Source: Williamsia deligens
GTDB taxonomy: Bacteria > Actinomycetota > Actinomycetes > Mycobacteriales > Mycobacteriaceae
Assembly: GCF_024171765.1 (NCBI RefSeq)
Contig: NZ_JAMTCI010000001.1
Coordinates: 2,404,796-2,468,795, forward strand
Direction: 5' to 3'
Length of the DNA stretch: 64,000 nt
In this document: positions 1-12,000 of the stretch, one piece after another
Numbering within the stretch: position 1 is the first letter of the stretch
How the letters are laid out: each line of letters opens with the position of its first letter
Translations under genes and position numbers: made by a program
The notes under the pieces: model-generated
What the model was told of the DNA's origin: nothing
Databases searched by the model: none
The model's input: only the letters and a program-made list of their open reading frames with translations

Positions 1-1
1 G

Positions 2-3000
2 TTCCTGCGTTTCGAGGCCGGCGCCGAAGGCGTCGCGACGGTGCACGATCCGTCACTGGACGATTCGAACGTTGCGGTCGACTTCCGTGACGAGGCCGAT
101 CCGCTGGCCGCGGCGCGGGAGTGGATGGTTGCCGACGCGTCGGCACCGCTCGACCCCACGCGTGACCGGACTGCTTTGTTCGGGTTGCTGCGGGTCGCGG
201 ATGACCAGCACCTCATCTACATGCGAGGTCACCACTTGGTGGCCGACGGCGTTGCGGCCATGCAACTGCTCGATGAGTGGGGGCGCCTTTACACGGAGGC
301 GGTCGAGGGGCGGGAACCGTCGTATCCGGCTCCCGAGGATTTCGGGCCGGCACTCGAGGCGGATGCGGCGTACCTGACGTCGACCCGTCGAGAGCGCGAT
401 CGCGACTACTGGCGGGAACAGCTGTCGGGTGTCCCGCCGCCTTCATCCCTGAGCCGACGGTCCGGCGACCTGTCGTCGCGGACGCATCAGATCAGCGGAC
501 TGATCCCGGCATCGACCGCCGAGCTGGTGCGTCAGGTCGAAGCCGAATACACGACCACGCTGCCGGCTGTCATCGGTACCGTGCTCACCATCTATCTCTC
601 CCGGATGACCGGTCAACGCGACGTGCAGATCGCGCTGCCCGTCGCCGCGCGGACCGTTGCCGCCCTGCGGAAGACGCCACTGCCGGTGTCGAATGTCGTT
701 CCCATCCGCACACAGCTCTCCGGCGACACCACTGTCGCTGACGCCCTGCGGGCAACGCAGTCCTCGATGCTCGGCGCCCTGCGCCACCAGCGCTACCGCT
801 ATGAGGACATCCGCGCCGACCTGGCCGCGGCCGGCACACCCGTCCCCGCGACGCCCGGTGTCACCGGCGCGATCCTCAACCTCATGCTCATCGAGCCGAC
901 CGTCCGCTTCGGCGACGCCACCGGCACCGTCCAGATCATCAGCACCGGCCCCATCGACGACCTCTCGGTCACCATCTACCCCCGCGTCACCGCCGACGGC
1001 ACCCTCGCCACCCAGGTCGACCTCGACACCAACCCCCACCGCTACACCGCGGACGAGACGCGCACCCATCACGCCCGCCTCCTGCACCTCCTCGACGAGA
1101 TGTGCCGGTCACTTCTGACCGACCCGGACAGCCACGTGGTCGACCTGGCGCTGCTCGACGATGACGAGCGAGCAGCCATACAGACGGTCACCGGACCGGC
1201 AGCGCCGGAACCCACGTCGCTGGCGACGCTGCTCGCCGAGAACGCACTGGAGTCGCCGTCGACGCCGGCGATCGAGGTCGGCGGGGCCATCGTGACCTAC
1301 GGCGATCTGACGTCGACGAGTTCCCAGCCCGATGCGGTGATCGGGGGAGTGGCGACGGTCGAGCGGGGGCGGGGGATCGAGCAGAGCGTCGGCATCTGGG
1401 CGACCGCGCGCCGTCCGGAACCATTGCTGGTCCTCGACCCGGACCTGCCGCCGCAGCGCCGCGACCGGATCGTCGAGCTCGTCGGCACCGCGAACCTGCC
1501 TGTCGCGCAGGGGGCCGAGCATCCCGACGGCGCTGAGTACCTGGTCTTCACCTCGGGCACGACCGGCGAGCCGAAGGGTGTCGTCGTGCCGCATCGGGGG
1601 ATCGCCGCGCTCGCGGCCGAATTCCGATCGAGGTTCGCCACCGACGAACCCGTTCGCGTCGCGCAGCTCGCCTCGCCGGCGTTCGACGCGACGATCCTCG
1701 AGCACATCCTGGCCGCGGCGCTAGGTGGCACCGTGATCCCGGCCCCCACAGGCGCGCTGTCCGGAGAGGCTCTCGCGCAGTACCTGAACGACAACCGGAT
1801 CACGCACGCGCTCGTCACCCCGAGCGTCTTGGCCACCATCACCCCCGACGCCCTCGAGCCCGGCGTCCTCACCACCCTGATGACCGGTGGCGAGGCGCTG
1901 CCCGCCGGCCTCGCCGCGACGTGGGCGACCGGCCGCTCGATGCACAACCTCTACGGCCCCGCCGAGACCACCATCGTCGCGACCGCTGCACACATCACCG
2001 CCGACGAGAACGGTGAGGTGACGCCCACCATCGGCCGACCCATCACCGGCACGAGCGTCCACGTGCTCGACGCGCGGCTGCAGCCCGTACCCTTCGGCGC
2101 CCCCGGTGAGCTGTACGTCTCCGGACCGTCCCTCGCCCTCGGCTACCTCGGCGACACCACACAGACCGCGACACGCTTCGTCGCCGACCCTTACCTCCCC
2201 GGACAGCGGATGTACCGCACCGGTGACCTCGTCGCCTGGGACCACGACCTCACCGAACTGCTGTACCTCGGCCGCGCCGACGACCAGGTCCAGATCCGCG
2301 GCGTGCGAGTGGAACTCGAAGAAGTCGAGTCGACCGCCTCCCGGCACCCCGACGTCGATGCCGCCGCCGCGACCGTCGCCGACGACGCGCTGGCGCTCTA
2401 CGTCGTCACGCAGTCACCCACGACGGTCCGCCCCGGGTTGCGTCGCCTGTTCGCCGAACGCCTGTCGCCCGCGATGTGGCCGTCGCGGATCGTCGCTGTC
2501 AACCACCTGCCGATCACCCCGACCGGCAAGGTCGATCGAGACGCGCTCGCATCGCTGACGACGCTGGATTCCGAGGCGCCGTACGCCGCGCCGTCGACCG
2601 CGGCCGAGCGGGCTGTCGCTGCGGTGGTGGCGGAGGTGTTGGGTGTCGACGAGCCTTCCCTCGCGGCGGACATCGTCGACCTCGGTGCGACGTCGTTGAA
2701 CTCCACCGAGATCGCGACCGCTCTGGCCCGGCGGACCGGGTCCCCGGTGACGGTGCGGGACGTGCTCACGTCGGTGTCGTTGCAGGAGTTGGCTGCCCGG
2801 GTCGAGGCGGCGACGCCGGTGGTGGTCCCACCACGTACTGCGCGCCCGCCGGCGTCGCCGCAGCAGGCCGCCATGGTGGTCGCCGCGCGGATGGCGCCGG
2901 AGTCGACGGCGGAGGTACTGGTCGGATCGGTCACGCTGCGCGGGGCGGCCGGTGACGTCGTCGCCGCGCGGGAGGCGGTGGGCCACGTGGTGGCGCGTCA

Positions 3001-6000
3001 CGAGATCCTGCGGACCGTCGTCCGCGTCGATCGAGACGGATCTCTATGGCAGGACGTCCGGCCCACCGACGAGGCTGTCGCCGCCATGCTCGTCGACGAC
3101 GTGCTGCCCGACCCACACTCGGTGATCGACCCGACCTCGTCGATCCCCGCACGGCTGTCGGTGCGTGTGCACGGCGAGAACCTCGTCGTGGCGGTCGCGG
3201 TCCATCACGCCCTGGTCGACGACGCGTCCATCGAAGTGCTGGCTGCCGACCTGGCGGTTGCGTGGGCTGCTCGTCGCGACGGAGAGGCGCCGGAGTGGAC
3301 CGACACCCCCGTGCAGTACGCGGACGCCGCGGCGATCATCGATGCGGCACTGGGGGAACCGGGCGATCCCGCTTCCCTGCGAGCGCAGCAACTCTCGTAC
3401 TGGACGGAGACGCTGCGGGATCTCCCCGCCCGCCCGCGATGGCCCGGCACCACCGGGCAGCGGGATCTCGCCCATTCCGCGCAGCAGGTCTCGACCAGCG
3501 TGGCGCAAACAGAGATCACCCGGACGTACGCCGCTGCACATGCGGTGATCGCCGCGGTGACCGCGCGATTCACCGGCAGCCTCGACCTCACCCTCGCCAC
3601 CGTCCACACCGGCCGCGACCTGCTGCCCGCCCGACCCGCGGTCGGGATGTTCGTGAACCCCGTCGCGATCCGCACCCAGCTGCAGCCGGGGATCACGTTC
3701 GACGACATGGTCACGCTGGTGGACGGTGCTGTGCGCGAGGCGCGTCTGCACGGCGACGTCCCCATCGCGGACGTCGCCCGGGCCGTCGAACCGACACGTG
3801 CGCCCACCACCGCGCCGCTGTCCGACGTGCTCATCAGCTACCGCGGCGTCGACCGCGCATCGGTCGTCGCCGCGCAGATGGGGCTCGCCGTCGACGTCCA
3901 CCAGGAGCCGGCACGCGATCCCCGGGTCCCGCTGCAGTGGAACCTCGACCACCGGGCCGACGGACTTCGCATCTCACTCACCTATGACACCGCCGTTCTC
4001 GCTCCCGCGGCCGCGCAGGCGATGATCGACGCCGCCGCCCACGCGTTCGCGTCGGCGACCCCTGAATCGCTGCTGCATGAGTTGGTGCCGGGGCCAGCGG
4101 GTGCGCTGCCGCCGAGGGCCGCGGCCGGTGGGCGCACCGTCGTCGACGTGGTTCTGAAGACCGCGCGGTCGCGCGCGACGACGGCACTGGTCGACGGGGA
4201 GGTGCGGTACTCCTACACCGCCGTGGTGGACGCGGCCCGGGCCATCGGATCCGGGCTGGCCGCGTTCGGCGTCGGGGCGGGACATCGCGTCGCGGTCGCG
4301 CTGCCTCGCGGCGGGCGAGCGGTCATCGCGCAGCTCGGTGTCCAGATGACCGGCGCCGCCTACGTTCCCGTCGACATCACGCTGCCGCCGGCGCGCATCG
4401 CGGCCATCCTCGAGGACGCCGCGCCCGCGGTGGTGTTGGGAGCGCTCGATGGTCACCGGTCGGTGGGTCTCGACGATCTCGATGCCGATCCCGAGTGGCA
4501 ACCCGTCCCGATACCCGCCGACGCCGAGGCGTACGTCATCTTCACGTCCGGGTCGACCGGACGTCCCAAGGGTGTGTCGGTCAGTCACCGGGCCGTCGTC
4601 GCGATGCTCGACGGGGTCGCCGAGAACTATTCGCCGACCGACGTGTTCAGCTGTGTCCACTCCCTCGCGTTCGACTTCTCGGTGTTCGAGGTCCTCGCCC
4701 CCTGGCGCGTGGGCGCGTCGGTGGTCCTCGCCGACGCCGACACCATCCGCGACCCGGCGGCCCTCTGGCGGTTCGTCCAGGACAACCGGATCACCGTGCT
4801 CTCCCAAACACCCCCGGCGTTCGAGGCGTTGGCGGCCGAGGCGATCCGCGTCGGCGAGGGCGTCACGGCGCTCGATCAGGTGGTGTTCGGTGGATCCGCG
4901 CTGCACTTCGACCGGTTGTGGCAGTTCGCCGCCACCGTGGGGAAGACAGTCGGGTTCACCAACATGTGGGGCATCACCGAAGGCGCGGTGCACGTCACCA
5001 CGACGCCGGTGGCGGTGGTCTCGGAGCGACGGTCGCTGATCGGTGAGCCGTTGCCCGCCATGGCTATCGCCGTTCTCGACGTGACACTGCAGCCGGTACC
5101 CACCGGGGTGTGGGGTGAGCTGTACATCGCCGGAGCCCAACTCGCCGACGGCTACGTCGGGCCCACCGCACGCACGGCCGAGCGGTTCGTGGCCGCTGCG
5201 GGCGGCACCCGCATGTACCGCACCGGCGACATCGTGCGACGCACCCACGACGGTCAGCTCGAATACCTCGGGCGCGCAGACAGCCAGGTTCAGCTCCGCG
5301 GGTTCCGCGTCGAGCTCGCCGAGGTGGAGGCGGCCGTGCGCTCCGCGCCGGGGGTCGTCGACGCCGTGGTCTCTGTGCGCGACGGCTCTAGGGTCGACGG
5401 GGGAGTGCTGATCGCGTACGTCGTCGGAGATGTCGATCCGTCCGAGGTCCGTTCCGCCGCTGCGACAGTGATGCCGGCGTATGCGGTGCCGTCGCAGGTG
5501 ACCGTGCTCGACGCAATCCCTCTGACGTCGTCGGGGAAAATCGACCGGACGGCGCTGCCTGCGCCCGGTGCTACTTCCGCGTCGGTGCTCAGCGGTGACG
5601 CGTCGGAGTTCCTGTCGACGGTCCGCACCGTGGTCGGCGGGGTGCTGGGGCGCGAGCCCGAGGCGGTCGACCCGTCCGGGTCGCTGCTCGATCTGGGCGC
5701 ACATTCGTTGTCGTACATGCACATCGCCGTCGGGCTCGCGTCTGCGACGGGCCGCCAACCGGCGGTGCGGGACATCGTCGCCGCGCCGACGGTCGCCGCG
5801 CTCGCCGAGGTTCTCGCTGCGGCGCCGCCGATCGCAGCCGCGGCGCCTGCAGGCCCGGTGGAGTACACGCCGTCGGCACAGCAGCGCGGTCTGTGGTTCC
5901 TCCACCAGCTGGATCCGAACTCGACCGTCTACCACCTGCCGCTCCGCGTCGACCTCGATCCGGCTGTCGGGCTGTACGCGGTCCGCGCGGCCGCCGTCGA

Positions 6001-9000
6001 CGTCATCGGCCGGCACGAGATCCTGCGAACCGTCCTCGTCGAGCAGTACGGGGCGCCGGTCGCGCGGGTGCTGCCGATCGCCGATGCGGCCGAACACGTC
6101 GACGCGGCCATCGTCGGGCGGCGAGTGGTCACCGCTGCCGAGCTCGACGCGGCTGTCGACGAGGCTGCCCGTGGACCTTTCGACCTCGCCGCCCCCGGCT
6201 GGCGGATGCACCTGTTCGACCTCGACTCCGGCGCAGCGCGGGTGCTGGTTCTCGTCGCGCATCACGCGGTCGCCGACGGGTGGTCGGTACAGATCCTCGG
6301 GGGTGACGTGCTCGCCGCGATCACCGCGCGGACCGCGGGCCGCGAGCCCGACTGGGCGGAGTCGGCCGAGGCCTACAGTGCGGTTGCCGCACGGGCGACC
6401 GCTGCTGGTGGGGTGTCGGCGGAGTCTGTCGCGTACTGGCGACAAGCGCTGGACGGTGCGCCGACGCAGCTGTCGCTGCCGCGTCCGGCGGCGAGCGCAC
6501 CGCCGGGGCCGGAGCCGGCGAAACACCTCGAGGCGCCGCTCGCGCCGGGCGTGCGCGATCGGCTGGTCGCTGTCGCCGACGCGTGTGGCGTCACCCCGTT
6601 CCACGTCGTGCATGTCGCGCTGACGCAGGTGCTCGCGACCGTCACCGGCGACGAGGATGTCGTGGTCGGTGTGCCGACCGTCGGGCGTGACACCGCCACC
6701 GACTTCACCGCCGTCGGCATGTTCGTGCGGATGGCGGTGCTGCGGACACGCGTCGGCGTCGATGTGTCCCTGCGGGATGCGGTGGCCGCCAGCGCCGGCG
6801 GCCTGACCGACGCCACCGGGGAACATGCGATCGACTACGAGGACCTGGTGGCTGCGGTGGCGCCGGGCGCGGGTTCCGCCCGTCAGCCGTACCTGGATGT
6901 GATCGTCTCCTACGCCGAGGACCCCGGTTCGATGGTCGGCGTCGATGCGCTCGACGCGGAGTTGGTGCGGTCGGTGACGCCGATCCGCGTGCCGCATGCG
7001 CGGGTGCCGCTGGAGTTCACGGTCACCGACCGTGGCGCCGACGGCGTGGATGTGGTGCTCACCGTCGGCGTCGGGTCGGTGGATGTGTCTGCTGCCCAGC
7101 GCATCCTGGCCGACGTCGTCGCGGTACTGGGCTCGCTCGCCGACGGTGGCGCCGACGTGATCGTCGACGACGTGGTGCCGCGGGAGTCGTCGCCGGTGCT
7201 CGTGGGGCCGCCTGGGGCGGGCCGCATCGATCCGGTGATCGCGTTCCGGGACAGAGCGGCATCGACGCCGGGGGCTGTCGCGGTGGTGGACGGGGATCGG
7301 GCGGTCGATTACGCCGCGCTGCTGGCCACGGTGGATCAGTTCGTCGAATCGCTGGCCGCGTCCGGCGTCGGTGCCGGGACCCGGGTGATGCTGACCGGAG
7401 GGCGCTCTGCCGCGACCCTCGCGGTGTCGGTGGCCATCCACGAGCTGGGAGCGACGCTGGTCCCCGTCGACCCGTCCTATCCGGCGCGGCGCGTCGCGGA
7501 GATCCAGGACGCGGTGTGGCCGGCGGTCCCGGTGGTCGTCGAGGAGGACCACCCCGACGGGACGGTGTTCGGGGCGCGGGTGCTGACGTATGCGGCGATC
7601 GGGGTGGCGCAGGCCGAACCGCGGCCGATCTCCGACGATCTCCCGGCCTACATCATCCACACGTCGGGCTCGACCGGTGCGCCCAAAGGTGTTGTGGTCA
7701 CACGGGGCAACCTGGCGTCGATGCTGTCGGCGACCCTGCCGCTCATCGACACAGGCCCCACTGATGTGTGGACGTGGAGCCACTCGCCGGCCTTCGACTT
7801 CTCCGTGTGGGAGACGTGGGGCGCGCTGACCACGGGCGGGACCGTCGTGGTGGTCGACGGGGACACGGCCCGCGACCCGTCGGTGCTGTCGGAGCTGATC
7901 GACCGCCGCGGCGTGACGGTGCTCAGTCAGACGCCGACTGCGTTCGCGCCGATCGCCGAGCGCGGCGAGGAACATCCGTCGCTGCGGTGGGTGGTGTTCG
8001 GTGGCGAGGCGCTGGCCCCGTCGACCCTGGCGCCATGGGCGGCCCGTCATCGGACCGCTCAGCTGCTGAACCTGTACGGGATCACCGAGACGACAGTGCA
8101 TCTCACGCAGCAGGTCGTCGATGTCGACGACGTGCGCAGCGTGATCGGCGTACCGCTCGCCGGGATGACCGTGCGGGTGCTGGACGCGCGGTTGCGGCCC
8201 GTGCCCGTCGGTGCGCGCGGCGAGCTGTACGTCGTCGGGCCGCAGGTGTCGGCGGGATATCTCGGGCAGCCGGGTCTGACGTCCGAGCGGTTCGTCGCCG
8301 GGCCGGGCGGGCAGCGGATGTACCGGACGGGTGATCACGTGCGGCGCATCGACGACGAACGTCTCGAATACCTCGGCCGCACCGACGACCAGGTGCAGAT
8401 CCGCGGGTTCCGCGTCGAACTCGGTGAAGTGGTCGCGGCGCTGCGTGCAGCGCCCGGGGTCGTCGACGCTCGTGTGGTGGTGCGACCCGGGCCTGTCGCC
8501 GGTGACGAGACGCTGATCGGGTTCGTCGTCGGCCCGGCCGTCGACGACGCTGCGGTGCGCGAATCCTGTGCGCGGGTGCTGCCGGCGCAGTCGGTGCCGG
8601 CCGTGGTCGTCGCGGTGGACGGGTGGCCGCTGACGCCGACCGGGAAGGTCGACACCGCGGCGTTGCTGCGGCTGGCCGAACGATCCGCCGCGCCCGGACG
8701 TTCGCTGACGCCGCAGGAACAGGTCGTCGCGGCCGTCGTCGCCGATCTCACCGGTACCGACCCCGCCGGGTTGGGCCCGGACTCCAGTTTCTTCGCGCTC
8801 GGCGGATCGTCGCTCACCGCAGCGCGTCTCGCCGCCGGCCTGTCGGACGTGGCGGGTGCGACGGTCACCGTGCGGGCGGTGTTCGAGAACCCGACCATCG
8901 CGATGCTGGCCGCGATCGTCGACGCCGGTCACGACGTCGGCGTGGTGCGCGTGCCCGGGCCGTCGCCGATGGCCCGGCCAGAGCGGCTGTCGTTGACACC

Positions 9001-12000
9001 GCAGCAGGAAGAGGTCTGGCTGCAGTGGAGTCTGCACCCCGACGACACGGGCTACCACCTCGTCGCGGCGGTTCCGTTGGACGACTCGATGGTGGAGGAA
9101 TTGCGCGACAGCGAATCCCGCGCGGCGGTCGAGTCGCGGGTGCGCGACGTCATCGCCCGCCACGACGCACTGCGCACCCGCTATCCCGTCGACGTGCTGG
9201 GCCCGCGGCAGGAACTCGTCGACGTCGACGACATCGCGATCGACCTGACACCGCGGGCGACCGACGACGCTGTTGCGGTGGTGGCCGAGGTGCTTGCTCC
9301 GTTCGATCTGGCGGTCGCCCCGCCGTGGCGTATCCGCGTCGCCGACACCGGCAGCGGCGTGATCGTCGGTGCGGCGATCCACCACATCGCCGCGGACGGC
9401 CGATCGGTGGCGGTGCTGGAACGGGAGCTCGCGGCGCTGGCGTCGCGCGAAGGTGTCGAGGCATCACCGGTCGCAGTCGATTTCGCGTCGTACACGCAGT
9501 GGTACCGCTCGATGCTGGCCGCGCGGTCGGACGATCTGCACCGCTTCTGGCGGGGCGTGTTCGCCGAGCCGATCCGCCCGATCCGGTTGCCCGGGGTCGC
9601 GTCGACCGTCGGCGAACGCTCCGGTGAGCCGAGCGCGATCGCCGTTGCGGTGCTGGACGATCTGGACCATTTGCGGGACTGGGTGGTCCACCACCGCACG
9701 ACCGTCTTCATCGCCGTGCACGCTGCACTCGCGTCGGTGATCGCGCGGCGGGGTGCGTCCGGCGATGTGGTCGTCGGGACCGCGACGTCCGGGCGCGTCG
9801 ACGCGGCTGTCGCCGACACCGTCGGGATGTTCGCGCGGACCGTGCCGCTGCGTACGGAGATCGACGTCGACCGGCCGTTCGACGAGGTTGTCGCCGACGT
9901 CACCGCCGCGGACCTCGACGCGTTCGCCCACGCCGACCTCCCCGCCGCCGAGATCGCGGCCATCGCCGACCCCGATCGCAGCACCGCCGGTCGCGCATTG
10001 ACCGCGATCGTCCTGTCGGATCTGATGACCGACCGGGAGGGGAGCACCGCGCTGGCGACCGACGTCGAGGCGCTCGCGCGGACCGGCCTCCTGCGGACGG
10101 TGTTCGGACTCGACTTCTCCGTCGCCGTCACCGACGGGACCCTGCGGATCGCTCTGGTCTACCGCCCGTCCACCGTCGACGAGGCTGTCGCGCAGGGGAT
10201 GGTCGACGACGTCGTCCGGGTGCTGACCGCCGCTCTCTCGCACCCCGATGTGGTTGTCGGGGACGTGTTGGTCGCGTCAACCGCCCAGTCGACGTCTGTA
10301 ACCGCCCACTCGACGTCTGTAAGCGCCCAGTCGACGTCTGTAAGCGCCCAGTCGACGGGGGTGGGGTCCGGGGGTGGCGCGGGGTCGGGGGTGGTGACGT
10401 TCGGGGGAGTGCTGGCGGCGACGGCGGCCGCATATCCCGATCGCGTCGCGCTGGTGGACGGGGACGAGTCGTTCACATACGCCGACCTCGACGCGCGGGC
10501 GCGGGCCATCGCGGCGGCACTGCGGGCACGAGGGGTGGGGCGCGGCGACATCGTCGCGACCCACGCGCCGCGGTCGACGTGGTCGGTGCTCGCCACCTGG
10601 GGGATCAGCTACGCGGGTGCCGCGTTCCTCGCGGTCAACCCCACCGACCCGCCTGCCCGTCGCGCCCGCGTCCTCGGAACCGCCGCGCCCGCGGTGGTGC
10701 TCACCGCGCCCGGGCATCCCGTCGACGACGTCGCCGAGGCGCTCGGATCCACCGTCGTCGTGCCGCTCGAGGACACCCCGGAGAGGGCGCCGACGGCCCG
10801 GGGGCCGATGGACCTGACCGCCGACGACCTCGCCTACGTCGTGTTCACCTCCGGCTCGACGGGCACTCCGAAGGGTGTGGCCGTCTCGCACCGGGGGATC
10901 GGGCCGCTGCTGGCGACGATGCGGGACGGCCTGCCGCTCAGCCCGGAGACGGTGCTGCTGCACAACTACGCGCCGTCCTTCGACGCGCACATCATCGAAC
11001 TGCTGTTGGGCTTCTCGTCGGGTGGCACCGTGGTGATCTGCCCACCCGATGTCATCGGCGGCGACGCCATGCACGAGGTCATCGCCGCCCACGGGGTGAA
11101 CACCGTCCTCTCGACGCCGGCGGTGCTGAGCACACTCGACCCCGATCGGATGCGGGACGTGTCGCTGATGACCGTCGGCGGCGAGGCGGTGCCGCAGCGC
11201 GCCGCCGCCCAGTGGTCGGCGGGGCGGCAACTCGTCAACTTCTACGGCCCCACCGAGACGACGATCGTCGTCACCACCGACCTCCACATGGACGACGGAC
11301 CCGTCGACATCGGCGAGGCGGTCGCCGGGTCGCAGGCTGTGGTCCTCGACGGGCGACTGCGCGCCGTCCCCGACAACACCGTCGGCGAGCTCTACATCCG
11401 CGGTGCATCGCTGGCCCGCGGCTATCTCGGTCGCCCGGACCTCACCGCCGAGCGATTCGTCGCCGACCCCGCGCATCCCGGCGCGCGGATGTACCGCACC
11501 GGCGACCTGGTGCACCGCCGCGCCGACGGCACGCTGGTCACCCACGGCCGCACCGACACTCAGCTCGCTGTGCGCGGACTGCGCGTCGAACCGGCGGAGA
11601 TCGACGCCGCGCTGGTCACCATCCCCGGTGTCCGGGACGCGGTCAGCGATCTGCAGGCAACACCGTCGGGCGCCGACGTCCTCGCCGCGTGGGTGGTGCC
11701 CGACGACACCGACCATCCGATCCACCCCGACGAGATCCGCCGCGCCGCCCGGGACCTGCTGCCCCGCGGGATGGTCCCGACACTCATCACCGTCCTCGAC
11801 GACCTGCCCCGCACCGCCAACGGCAAACTCGACCGTCGCGCGCTGCCGGCACCGGACATGCCGCCCGGCCGCCCCGCACAGACACCGACGGAGCTGGCGA
11901 TCGTCGCCGTGTGGTCCGAGATCATCGGTGTGGACGCCGAGACCATCGACACCGCATCGGATTTCTTCTCCCTCGGCGGGTCGTCGTTCACGGCGACGCG

